DNA of 64,000 nt from Nectonema munidae. Its lineage: Eukaryota; Nematomorpha; Nectonematoida; Nectonematidae. The DNA lies in contig JAUIRK010000042.1 of the NCBI GenBank assembly GCA_030549495.1, forward strand, positions 305,492 through 369,491, in the 5' to 3' direction. Position numbers and translations under genes: made by a program. Position 1 is the stretch's first letter. Each line of letters opens with the position of its first letter. Positions 22,959 to 33,490 of the stretch are shown piece by piece. The notes beneath the pieces were generated by a model. It ran no database searches. It saw only the letters and a list, made by a program, of their open reading frames with translations, and had not been told where the DNA came from.

Positions 22959-23950
22959 TAGTGATGTACCGATTAATCGGCATTGGCCAATATTTTTTCC
23001 CATGCATCGGCTTATTTTATATATTTTGCCGATTGCCACTTATTCACTTATATTCTCTTTGCAATTTTAAGTATAAAATTTAAAAACCATACACATCCAT
23101 ATAACATGATGAATGAAACTAATGAAAGGAATGTCCCTTTAAAATCAAACAGCTGGGTTAGGAAATATTTTAGTATTTCTTCTAAAGATTCAGCAATTGC
23201 CATTTGCAGTCAATGCAAGCAAAAAATCACAAGAGGAGGTAAGGGGAAAACTTTTAAAACTTATAATACGACAAACATAATATGTCACATCAAGGCAAAG
23301 CATAAGGAAATCTCCAGTAAAGAATCTGAACTAGAAAAAGAAAAGAAAGGCGATTGAAGAATCGCAAACTACAATGATCAAGAATAAAAAGTTGAAGGAA
23401 ACAAATTTAGCATCGTTTTCCCAAACAACTCTATTTGAAATTGTGTAAAAGAAAAAGGTTTGGGATATCAATGATCCATGATCCAAAGCAATCAGTAATT
23501 ATATTGCAGAAATGATAGCCGTAGATATTCAGCCTTTTTCGATTGTAGAATCTCGGATTTCAAAAACTTATGTTCCATGTTTGTCCACAATATTCTATTC
23601 CATCCAGAAAGTACATCAAAGAATTCATATTTGAAAATATATATAACAAAGTGAGGAATGAGCTTGACTGCTCATTTTCATAATAAGGAGTTTTATCAAA
23701 GAACTTCTATTCATGCTGTTTGTCCTCTATACGAATCCCATACAGCAAAAAATATAAGTGAAACTATTCAAAAGTGCACGGATGTCTTTAATCTCAATTA
23801 AAGTTGAGAGTTGTCGTATAGTCAAAAATTAATTGTACAAAAATTGTTAGCTGTATCTTTTGTAACCACTTTCATGGTAGTTGAATGACCCTCTCATGTC
23901 AAAAACTGGCAATTAAAATCAAAAATTAACATTTAGCAACAAAATACTGT
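22959..23950 (+). mobile_element. hAT transposon relic with BED zinc finger
   Basis: The left end TAGTGATGTACCGATTAATCGG is a hAT-like terminus with a small palindrome. The intact frame 23106-23357 (83 codons) carries a BED finger: WVRKYFS, then C-x2-C (CSQCKQKI) and H-x4-H (CHIKAKHKE). After it the similarity continues in pieces (AISNYIAEMIAVDIQPFSIV near 23492, NSYSCCLSS-like pieces later) with stops and frame changes. No right end or target duplication was found. It is related to ZBED-type hAT elements. Confidence 0.7.
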
Positions 23951-24765
23951 CATGATCTGTAGTTAGCCTTATAACTTAGGTCAGGAAAAAGATTTGAGAG
24001 CGCACATCCTCAAAATTATTGGGGGCAAAATTTTTTTGTTGCAATTTTCAAAATTAGTGTTAGGGAAATACCATGAGAGACCAAATATTCAAGCAATCCT
24101 TTAAAATAGAGTGTATTCAGCGCACACCTAAAGTCCTAAATTTATAAGACTACTTTATATTTTTTTTTACAAATTTGGTGAATTTAAATACTATACTTCC
24201 CGCGAATATATTTTAATTAAATTTGCAGAATATACACTAGTTTAAAAAAATCCAAAATTGTTGGGGGGGGGGGGGGGGGGGGGGGGGTGGAATAGGCTTT
24301 TCATTTGAAAATGAAGTAGTCTACCGCACATTACAAGAATTGATGAATAGATATTTGATTCATAAAGAAAACAAATAACTGAAGGTTGGATAGTTTTATA
24401 TGAGCGAATGTAGTCTAAAGGCAAAGAGTCTACTCGACACCCTGCAATGTTTATGTGAAAAATGTGATTGATTCAGGGGCAAGGGTATAAAATGAAGTTA
24501 TAATTGTGCAAACAAAAAATTAAGATCGCATTATTTCATTTTACTCAGCATCATTCAAAAATAGTTTAAAAGCTAAATTGATACAAGCTACAAAATGTAA
24601 AATAACTGTTAACATTTTGCAATGATTTGCCTTTTATAATAACTTTTAAGGAAAAAAAATCTATCAGAAAGTTATATAGCTTCAAAAAAAACTAAAAAAT
24701 TTTAGTTTTAAATAATTTAAATTTTTTGAAAACTAATTTGACGTATCCCCTACAGCATACTCTAT
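23951..24765. other. AT-rich stretch with a G25 homopolymer
   Basis: A run of 25 G lies at 24263-24287 and is the only G-rich feature. The phrase CATCCTCAAAATTATTG at 24005 recurs in near form at 33403. No gene was recognised. Confidence 0.6.
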
Positions 24766-24900
24766 GGGTGGCATGGCAGGTTGGTTGAGATGATGGACAT
24801 AGCACGGGAGCCTCTGGATTCGATTCCTCATCGATACGAATTTGTTCATAGTTTGACATAAGCGGTACATCAGTGCCTGGTCAACAAAAATACACCCGCT
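24766..24900 (+). mobile_element. Diverged tRNA-derived SINE, copy 4
   Basis: The head GGCAGGTTGGTTGAGATGAT and the B box GGATTCGATTCC are tRNA-like. The body TTCATAGTTTGACATAAGCG parallels TTCATAGTTCGATACAAGCG of the main family. It is a diverged subfamily member, with no certain target duplication. Confidence 0.6.
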
Positions 24901-26539
24901 GTACCTTACCTTTTACTTAAAATTGAAAAATTTGCTACATAATTAACATAAGAGAGAAAGGAAAGATAATAAACTAATAAAGCAATTTTCACTATTTTAA
25001 AATGGGACCGTCTGTTCTCAGAATAATTTCAAAATAATAGGAGGCATAAAGATTTAGAGTTTATTTGATATTTTCAATTTTTTATAAACAGCAAAAGCCA
25101 ACATTTAAGTAGCTAGCCCTTTTAATTAAAAAATTATTTAATCTAACGTTCGATAGACATTTCGCCCCAAAAACAATTTGCCCCCCTGGACAAATTGTCT
25201 CATAGGCTATTTGTTTCATCCATCTTTGCTTATTATATGTGTAAAATTATTAAAAAATTTTATATTCCTGTTTATTTTATCTCTATTAAATTATTTCAAA
25301 TTAATCAATTTATCTCTTAATTTTATAGAATTGTCCATGAGAAAAAATGTCTTATGAAAATAACGGGGCGAATTGTCCATGAAACAAAATGTCTTATGAA
25401 ATAATGGAGCGAATTGTCCGTGGGACGAACTGTCTTATGAAAATAATTGGGCGAAATATCAGAGGACCAAACTAACATAAATCAAAGTATACGAGAAAAG
25501 AAAATCATTACGTTTTTTTGAATATTTCTGTCAAAATTTAACAATCAAACATTATAAAAAATATCTCTGCTCAAATATTAATCAAGAACTTCACAAGAGT
25601 TCATTGAAAAAAAAAACGAAAAGCAAGAGTTAGAAAAATAAAGAAACTGTATGAAATAAAGAAAGAAAAAAAACAAACTGTTTTTAAAATTGACAAACAA
25701 CACAAACTTTACGGATAAATAAGTCAGTATTGACAGCAATGTCTTCAAAAAATTTATTGATTAAAATTGTTTTATATATTTATATCTTTAAATTAACAAT
25801 AATTTTTGATGGGGTCATTTGACCCCTTTGGTATAAAAAGGAGTATGTTTTTAGTGGTAATCCTAGGGTTAAACCAAATAGCTAGTCAAAATATTAATCA
25901 CCAAATAACTATTGAAAAAAATTTCTTGACTTGAAAAAATTAAGGTTTTCAAATGTTACAAAATGTAACAAACGTATGGATAAAGATTAAATGACCTTTG
26001 TTGAAAAAAATCTTAGCGCGAGTCCAACAATATTTATTGATATAAAATTGTAACGATTGAAAACTATTATAATTTAACTCTAAATGCAAATTAGACAGAA
26101 GCAGTGGTGTAGCCAAAAAAAAGTTGATAGAAGGGACAAGATTTAAAAACAAAAAACTTGCGCAACATTATTTATACTTTCTTGATTCTTTCATTGGAGA
26201 AATTTTCAAAAACATTTTCTTGCTTAGGGTCTAATACTTCTTTGAAAATTATAATTATATACAGTTTTGATAACACTTTATATATTTAATTTTTTCAATA
26301 ATTATGACTATTTTTTTAAGAAAATGTCAATCAAAATTTTTGCAGCCATAAAATATTCCTTAAAATTTTACATAATTTGCAATGCTTTTTTCATTTCTTG
26401 AATCAGTTTTTGCATTTGGAGTTTGAAAATACCAAATTTTTTTGCTTATTTGTCATAAAAAGATTTTATACTTTATAAATTTTATTATTTAAAGTTTATA
26501 AAATTGTAAAATTCATTTAAAAATGTTAACTTTTGAATA
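24901..26539. other. AT-rich stretch with short tandem repeat
   Basis: Besides the 42-bp tandem repeat at 25328-25453 and a possible transposon end CAGTGGTGTAGCC at 26103, nothing is recognised. Confidence 0.5.
25328..25453. repeat. About 42-bp tandem repeat, three copies
   Basis: Three successive units start with AATTGTCC(A/G)TG, continue through TGTCTTATGAAA and end with GGGCG or GAGCG. A related inverted block (GACAATTTG, GGGGCGAAATG read on the minus strand) lies at 25150-25200, so this may be the repetitive end of a small transposon. Confidence 0.7.
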
Positions 26540-26985
26540 GAAAAGGAAAAAATTGAATGATGATTATGTTAAATTTGGGTTTACCTGTACTACAGAAAAA
26601 GACGGAAATCAATGCAGTGTATTCTTTGTAATACCGTGTTTTCAAATGCTAATTTGACACATATTAACTTGATGAACATTTTAAAAATCAGCATGGAGGA
26701 AAAAATTCAGGAAATGATGAGGTCTCGTTAAAAGCAAAAGGATTAAGGTTTGACGAAACTGGAAAACTTCCATCATTTGGATTCTCTCCAACAGAAAAGC
26801 CTATACTTCGTGCCTCCTACGTTGTTGAATATCACAACAAAAAAGCCACACACTATTGGTGAAGAACTGATAAAGCCATGTGCTTTATCAATGGAAAAAG
26901 ATTATTCTTTGTAGTAAAGCGATGCAAAAATTTCAAAAGGTTCCTTTATCAAATGACGTAATACATAATAGAATTATAGATATTA
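26540..26985 (+). mobile_element. Outer hAT element, 5' part (interrupted)
   Basis: The translation shows the BED-finger start common to ZBED5/SCAND3-like transposases (LNDDYVKFGFT, then CILCNTVFSNANLTH). It continues through pieces resembling KAHTIGEELIKPC and VPLSNDVIHNRIIDISLD, with stops and frameshifts. The reading is cut at 26986 by the inner hAT and resumes at 30983. No left terminal repeat was found. Confidence 0.75.
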
Positions 26986-27249
26986 GTCTAGACCAGTGTT
27001 TCTCAAAGTGGTCCCTAGCGCCCACTTGGGGGCGTTGAGTGAGTAAAAGGGGGCGTTATGAGGCCTGGTTGTGAATGGGGGCGATGAACGTAAAAAGGGG
27101 GCGTTGAAAGAAAATAAATAACATGCTTTGTAATCATATAATATAAACTCGTAACAACCTAATTCATTCTATATATATATGTCAATTTTGGTGAAATTTC
27201 ATTTACCTCACGAAAAGTTACAACAGCTTGAAATATTGTAAATTTTCAA

Positions 27250-27400
27250 TTTTAAATACTATATAGCTTTGGCACGCTTCGCAACATAGGAAATGGCTCT
27301 GAAGCTTTGCCAAGCTTTGAATATCGATAATTTGGCAAAGCTTCGGAGGCATTTCCTATGTCGAGAAGCAATATCGAACTGTATAGTATTTAAAGTTAGA
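27250..27400. repeat. Imperfect inverted repeat within the inner hAT
   Basis: CATAGGAAATGGCTCTGAAG (27285-27304) pairs with the complement of 27341-27360, the matching core arms being 27285-27312 and 27333-27360. The pairing extends outward through AATACTATATAG (about 27256) and its partner near 27382, giving arms of about 65-70 bases with mismatches. It could form a hairpin or be a small foldback element. Confidence 0.7.
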
Positions 27401-28792
27401 AACCTTTGAAAGCCAATAGATTTCTCAAATTTGATCGTAATTTTTTGAAACTTCACATAGGTGTTATGACAAAAAAATTAACATCACGTTAAAATTTCGA
27501 AAGTTTTAACTTAAATTTTTTAGCGCAGCACAACATTCAATTTTTGCTAAAAAAAAAGTGGTAAAGTTCATTAAATTTTTAGTGTTAAATTTATATCTTT
27601 CTAATATTGATTCTCACTCACGCTGTATATGGGTTGTTTTCATGCACGTTGTTTATAAATGCCATTGACTTTTGCATCCTTGCTGTGTGTAAAGAAGTAA
27701 GTCATCAGTGCGATCATGAACTATACTACTGTGCACACTATTTTTGTGTTAATTGAAATATAAAAAATTTATTTTAGTATCAGCTACTGAAAATAGGCGT
27801 TTGTCTTTTTTTTTAAAAGTTAAGTTTTTTATATGTTTGGGCAGGTATAGTTTACAAATTGAAATAGATGTCGAAAAATCGCTTTTTGCACTTTGATTCG
27901 TTTATATCAGTCTAAAATTTATGTAGTTTTCAAAAAAATATGTCTATAAAAATCCTAAATTTCTTACATATTTCCATAGTGGTATTCTAACCACATAGTG
28001 GTTAGTTCTTTGGATGTATTTCAATGTTTTTTTCTGAAAATATATTTTGTGTATAAATATGAAATGATATAAATTTTTCGGAGGCATTTTTTTCTGTGGC
28101 AGTTTTGAAAATTACCATAAAGAAAAATGAAACTTAGAATCGCGTAAATTTTGTTCAATTTATATAATCTTGAAAATTAGCACATAGTATAAAGTAGCAT
28201 GAAATTTCTTTATTGAAAAATAAATAAAGTAATATGTAAACTAAAAAAGGCCTACTAATTTGTGTAAAGTTAAAATTTGATAAATGATAAGCATAAATTG
28301 CTTCGTTGAAAATATATTTGAAAAAAGTGAATACGTTGCCTCCTTGGTTGTACAACAAATCTAAAAGTTTTTCCACAAATTTACAACTATTTACTTTGCG
28401 TAAAACTACATAAAAACCATGGAGGAAAAACTAATTTTCCTTATTACATGCAACTTTAGAAATTTTCAAATAATTTTTGTACATAATTAAAATCAAAATA
28501 ATTTTCATTCAAAATAATTTTTTTTAGAGTTTTTATGTGAAATTATTTTTATCTCAAGAACAAAATTGTAATTCACAACAAAATACATCTTTTTTATAAA
28601 CCATCATTATGTCCCGGAATCCACCAAAGAAAAAGTCCAGACAGTACTCTTTTGAATACTTAAAATTCGGCTTCATCACTATACCCCATAAAGATCAAAA
28701 GCCGATGTGTCTCATTTGTGAGAAAGAATTCTCTAATGAAGCTATATGAAGCCGTCAAGTTTGGCTGAGCATATCAAAAAAATGCATCCTAA

Positions 28793-29283
28793 CTAGGGTT
28801 TGCTCCCGGTTCTGAAATACCGGGACGTTCTCGGTTCTAAAAATTTGGGAACCCTCTCGGAACCGAAAAGTATTCCCGGGTCCAAGAATAACCTAGTTGT
28901 AATTGATTTATTTCACTGTGCAATTCTTTGAATAAAAACTTTACTGCACTTCATTCATATAAAATCTTTTTTTCATTGTCATCTCATTTTAATGGTTAAC
29001 GGAGAAAAGTGTGCAAACGACAAGAGAGTTTATTTTCCTTTTTTATTTTATCTGCTGCACACTTTTGTCGTTTGCACACTTTTCTCCGTTAACCATTTTA
29101 ATAAAACTGATATAGAAAGAAAAAGTGTACATCTGTTAATAATAAATCAAAAACGTCAATTTCATTGCATCTTTCTGCTGTCTATATATCTCCTTAAGGA
29201 ACCGTTTGGAACCGGGATTTCCCGGTTTTGTAAGTTTTTTTCGGTATCAGTACCGGTTCCTAATTTTCGATATTTATGCAAAC
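28793..29283. mobile_element. Non-autonomous element inserted in the inner hAT transposase
   Basis: The host frame KKMHPN|ANQVNKD is interrupted exactly here: CATCCTAA on the left and CCTAATGCG on the right restore one uninterrupted reading if the insert is left out. The insert ends are AGGGTTTGC and GCAAACCCT. Subterminal CCGGTTC and GGAACCGG motifs are repeated on both sides. The duplicated bases are CCTAA or part of it (TAA or TA), so the superfamily is uncertain. It holds a perfect 33-bp inverted repeat (28991-29023 and 29065-29097). Confidence 0.8.
28991..29097. repeat. Perfect 33-bp hairpin with 41-base loop
   Basis: AATGGTTAACGGAGAAAAGT and the next 13 bases up to GACAA (28991-29023) are the exact complement of 29065-29097. 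The loop ends with a further partial copy of GCACACTTTTGTCG. Perfect arms in a decayed neighbourhood imply a recent origin. Confidence 0.9.
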
Positions 29284-30982
29284 CCTAATGCGAACCAAGT
29301 TAATAAAGATGTTACATACTTTCATGCTTTAAAAAATAAAATGAAAAAAAGAAAAAACATCGCTTCTCTTATGACAAGCCAAACACAAAAAGCTGAGGAT
29401 GGGATTGTTTGTTCTTATAATATATCCAAATTAATCGCTAAATCAGGAAAATCACATTCAATAGGAGAACAGCTTCTTTTACCAGTTGTAGAAGTTTTGC
29501 GCAACGTTGCACATTATACTTCTCCTCATACTATTATTAAATCAATTCCTCTCAGCGATGATACTGTTCGAAGAAGAATTGACGAAATGGCCGAAGACAT
29601 TGAAGAAGCCGTATGTGACATTCTTAAAAAAACAAAAATTTGGCTTGCAACTGGATTATTAACTACTCTTTGCTAAAGAGTTGGAAACTTATACCCGAGG
29701 CACCTCTATTTTTTGGCAGTAGAAAAGTTCTTGAAAGAAAGAGATATTCCACTAACAAACATCATTGCCTGCGCTACAGATGGCGCCCCCGCATTAACGG
29801 GAAAACATAGAGGTTTTCTTTCTTATTTGAAAAAAGCAGTGCCACACGTTTTTACAATTCATTGTGTGATTCATCGCCAGCATTTAGTGGCTAAAAATTT
29901 GAGCTCTCGCCTCTTCGATTCACTCAGTACTGTCATTAAATCTGTGAATAAAATAAAGAACCACCCGCTGAATTCTCGAATGTTGCGTCAAATGTGTAAA
30001 GACAATGGTGAAGAATTCAACCGTCTTCTTCAACATACTGAAGTCAGATGGCTTTCCAGAGGAAACTGTCTGAAGCGTTTTTTCCTTATATGATACTGTC
30101 GTCCAATTTTTACAACAAATTAATTACAACGACTTGAGTGATGGTCTCTTTTCATGCAAAAAAGACATCGCATATCTTACGGATTTGTTCTGCATATTCA
30201 TTGATTTGAATGTGCAATTACAAGGTGATAATATAACCCTCATCAACGCGAAATCTAAAATCTGTAATTTCGTAGATAAATTGTATTTTCTTAGAACAAA
30301 TATGGGTCGTGGAAATTTGGTAAACTTTCCAAGTCAGAAACTAAGTACTGATGACTCTCATATTACAGAAGATTTTTTGAATTATTGAGATCATTTGAAA
30401 TCTCTAAGGGAGGATATGGTCATAAGATACAAGGACCTGATAGATATGGAAATACCTGACTGGGTCTTAAATCCATTCAATTACGATTGCTCAAATGAAA
30501 CTAATTTTTTGTTTCAAGATGAGCTAATTGCGGTGAAAAATGACTTCGAGTTAAAGCCTCTTTTCAAAAAATCGTATGCTGATTTTTGGTTACAGAGAGA
30601 AATCCCTGATAGATATACAAATTTACGGGATAGAATTAAAATTTACTTTCTTGCTTTTCTATCAACTTACATGGCCGAACGTGGATTCAGCGCAGTTTCC
30701 AAACTTTTAACCAATCAAATAAATCGTCTTCAAATTGCAAAAGAAGGTGATTTGAGAATTAATTTAAGTAAGTTTGATCCCAGAGTAAATGAACTGGTGC
30801 AAAAACATTATTTTCATCCCTCTCATTGAAATCATTTTATCAGAAATCAATATATTGTAAATATGGAAAAATATGCATTTCTGGAATTTTTGATTTAATA
30901 AATAAAGGAAGGGGCGGTGAAAAATTAGGTTATGTTAAAAGGGGCGATGGTTTGAAAAAGTTTGAGAACCACTGGTCTAGAC

Positions 30983-32409
30983 TCTAGAGCAAGTTATTGC
31001 AGATTTAAATGCTAGTCCTGTGAGAATTGGCCTACAAGTGGATGAATCTACATACGTATACAACTATTGTCAAATTTTGGTAGTTGTTAGATACGTCAAA
31101 GAAAAAAGCATAAAAGAAAATATTATTTTTTTGTGAACCATTGAAAAAAACTTCTAAAGCTGAGGATATTTTTGATTTAATAAGTAATTTTTTTTCAAGA
31201 AATAATAGCAACTTTGAAAAAGTTGGCTCAATTTGCACTGATGGTGCTCCAGTTATGCTTGGTAACCGGTCTGGATTAGCTGAAATTATGAAAAAAAAGT
31301 TGCTGAACCAAAAGTAACGCATTGTTTTCTTCATCGGTATTCACTTGCAACAAAACCTATGCCACAAGATTTAAAAAATGCTTTGGGTACTTGTGTTAAA
31401 GTTGTTAATTTCATTATAAGCCGTTCTTTGAATCATCGTTTATTTCAGGCTCTTTGTGAGGAAATGTGTCGAGAACACTGTCCTTTTGTATCATACCGAA
31501 GTAAGATGGCTGTCGCGTGGGCGTGTTTGACACGGATGTTTGAACTAAAAGAAGAAATAAAATATTTTCTCAAGGAACACTCTCACAAACTGGCTGAAGT
31601 TTTTGATGATCTCAAGTTTATTAAATAGCTAGCCTATCTAGCCGACATATTTTCTCCACTTAATCAAATTTATCTTTCATTGCAAGGAAAAAATCTCAAT
31701 ATTGTGAGAGCCAAAGAAAAAATATGTGCTTTTAAAGAAAAACTTTTCCTATGGATTAAGCTTGGCAAACTTTTCTTCCATTAGAAGAAACTATTAAGGA
31801 CAATGAAATTCTAGAAACAGATCTGGTTGAAAGTTTTGTCCAGCACTTACAAAAACTTTCCAATTCTTTTGAAGACTATTTTCTTCCAGGAGACTTCAAA
31901 ACTAACGAAAACTGGATCCTTAATTCTTTTTTACAAAATTTCGATGATGTTTAGGATGAAGACGCGGTTAAAGATGAACTTATAGAATTGAGACATAATA
32001 GAGGACAATAATTGTATTTCAACACGTCTCAATTAGATAAATTTTGGGCTTCGCAACTGCAAACTTTTCCTGAATTGTCTAAAAAGGCACTTCAAGTATT
32101 GGTGCTCTTTTCAACTACTTATTTGTGTGAACAAAGTTTTTCTTCCTTACTCCAAATCAAGAGCAAAAATAGAACTCGACTCAATTTAGAACACGTATAA
32201 GAATTGCATTATGTTCAAGCGTCAAGATATGAAGTTTTAATTTAAAAAAAAAGCAACAACAATCAAGTCATTAAAACTTTTTTACTTTTGAATTATAAAA
32301 TATAAAAATTTTGATTTTTTTTACTCATTTTGATATTTAAAGTGGGGATGAAAGAAAAAAATTAAAATCAAAAGGGGTGCGAATCTATAAAAAGGTTAAG
32401 AAACCCTGA
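30983..32409 (+). mobile_element. Outer hAT element, 3' part
   Basis: The reading resumes after the inner element: EQVIADLNASPVRIGLQVDE (first catalytic Asp) follows, then GSICTDGAPVMLGNRSG (second Asp), SLNHRLFQALCEEM (31359-31628 frame), YLADIFSPLNQIYLSLQGKN and the C-terminal STTYLCEQSFSSLLQIKSKN. Several stops and frameshifts are present. The right end GGTTAAGAAACCCTG (32395-32409) looks like a hAT terminus. Confidence 0.8.
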
Positions 32410-32895
32410 CATAGGCGGACAGACTTAGACCAGCACTAATGGGGCTAATTCCCCCAAGAGCGTATGCTAATTTAGCCGCCCCTCAAAATTTCAAAAAACA
32501 CTTCAAAACGCCCAAAACATTGAAAATACGGATATATAAGTATGAAAAAGTGTAAGTAAATGTGTGACAAATCATTTATTACATTACTATTTAAGTCTCA
32601 AATATCTCAATTTAATTTTTATTGATCATATATTAATACTAATATATTCTGCACCCTGGGCGATCGCCCCTCTTTATACGCCACTGTAATAATCACTTTT
32701 TAACTTCTTGACTGAGACTACCACCTCTTTGTTTAAGGTCAAATTTGTTCAAAAAAAAATATATAAATTCATAAAAAAAAACTTTCGTTTAGCTTCGAAT
32801 TTCATTTTGATAAAAAATATAAATTTAGGTTTAAAAATTGGGATTTCTAACTTTTTGTATTTTGTGACTACATATACTTGGTTATGTCCTATGGA
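32410..32895. other. Spacer between hAT and piggyBac
   Basis: It contains a reversed CAGTGGCGTA-type transposon end (GCGATCGCCCCTCTTTATAC then GCCACTG, to 32686), partner unknown. The rest is AT-rich. Confidence 0.5.
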
Positions 32896-33490
32896 TTAAC
32901 CCTTTTTTGGCAACGGGGCAATCCCGCCCCCGCCCTAAAACTTTTTATTGAAAAATATGTTTGATGACCTCATGTGTTTTTCGTGATACTTAGAGACTTT
33001 TTAGATTCATATTTCGTTGTTCATTTAAAAAAATTAAGAAAAAATTTTGTGAAGTCTGAATATTTATAAAGTGAACTTTTTTTCATCAACAATTGCTCAA
33101 AACATAGAGAGTGGAATTAATGGCTTTAAAAACAAAAGTGTATACTATTTTTGTTTTAAGGATGAGATGAAAGTCATTTTTGTCAGAAACTGAATCTAAA
33201 GGGGGTAAAATTATCAGCAGGTCAATGACCCTAAATAATGTTTTTTGCAATATTCTAGTATATAATGCCTTTGGGACAGATTTTACAAGTTTTACTTGAA
33301 AGTAAAGAATTTTGTAACGAAACATTAATGAGAATAGCCAGCCACGTTATGAATATACTTTATTCGCGCTATTTTTACCTGTATAAACCAGGGACGCATA
33401 TCCTCAAAATTATTGAAGCGAGTCTTTTTTACGATAATTTTTATAAAAAATTATAAATAAATAACAGAATCCAATAAATATTCTGAAGAG

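Larger units (their letters stand above)
28610..30829 (+). pseudogene. Decayed hAT transposase (ZBED5/SCAND3-like)
   Basis: The ATG at 28610 starts SRNPPKKKSRQYSFEYLKFG and a BED finger (C-x2-C at CLICEK, later HIKKMH). A two-base insertion (ATAT for AT) at about 28742 shifts the frame and a 0.5 kb element splits it after KKMHP. From 29290 the reading goes on with NQVNKDVTYFHALKNKMKKR to EEAVCDILKKTK. A deletion near 29650 then removes about 45 codons with the first catalytic Asp (the LDEST block). IIACATDGAPALTGKHRG (second Asp), IHCVIHRQHLVAKN, HTEVRWLSRGNCLKRFF and the C-terminal AERGFSAVSKLL (catalytic Glu) follow, again in shifted pieces. Normal members have about 600 residues. This copy is dead. 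Confidence 0.9.
26994..30974 (+). mobile_element. Inner hAT transposon with 8-bp target duplication
   Basis: The left end CAGTGTTTCTCAAAGTGGTC and the right end TTTGAGAACCACTG form short inverted repeats of the hAT (Buster/Charlie) type. Exact GTCTAGAC duplications lie at 26986-26993 and 30975-30982. The element is 3,981 bp, inserted within the transposase of the outer hAT. It contains its own decayed transposase (28610-30829), a foldback repeat (about 27250-27400) and a 0.5 kb insertion (28793-29283). Confidence 0.9.

Noticed and set aside
26103-32686. A single large element bounded by CAGTGGTGTAG and GCCACTG
   Set aside because: The flanking 8 bases do not match and the terminal similarity is short, so the two ends probably belong to different insertions.
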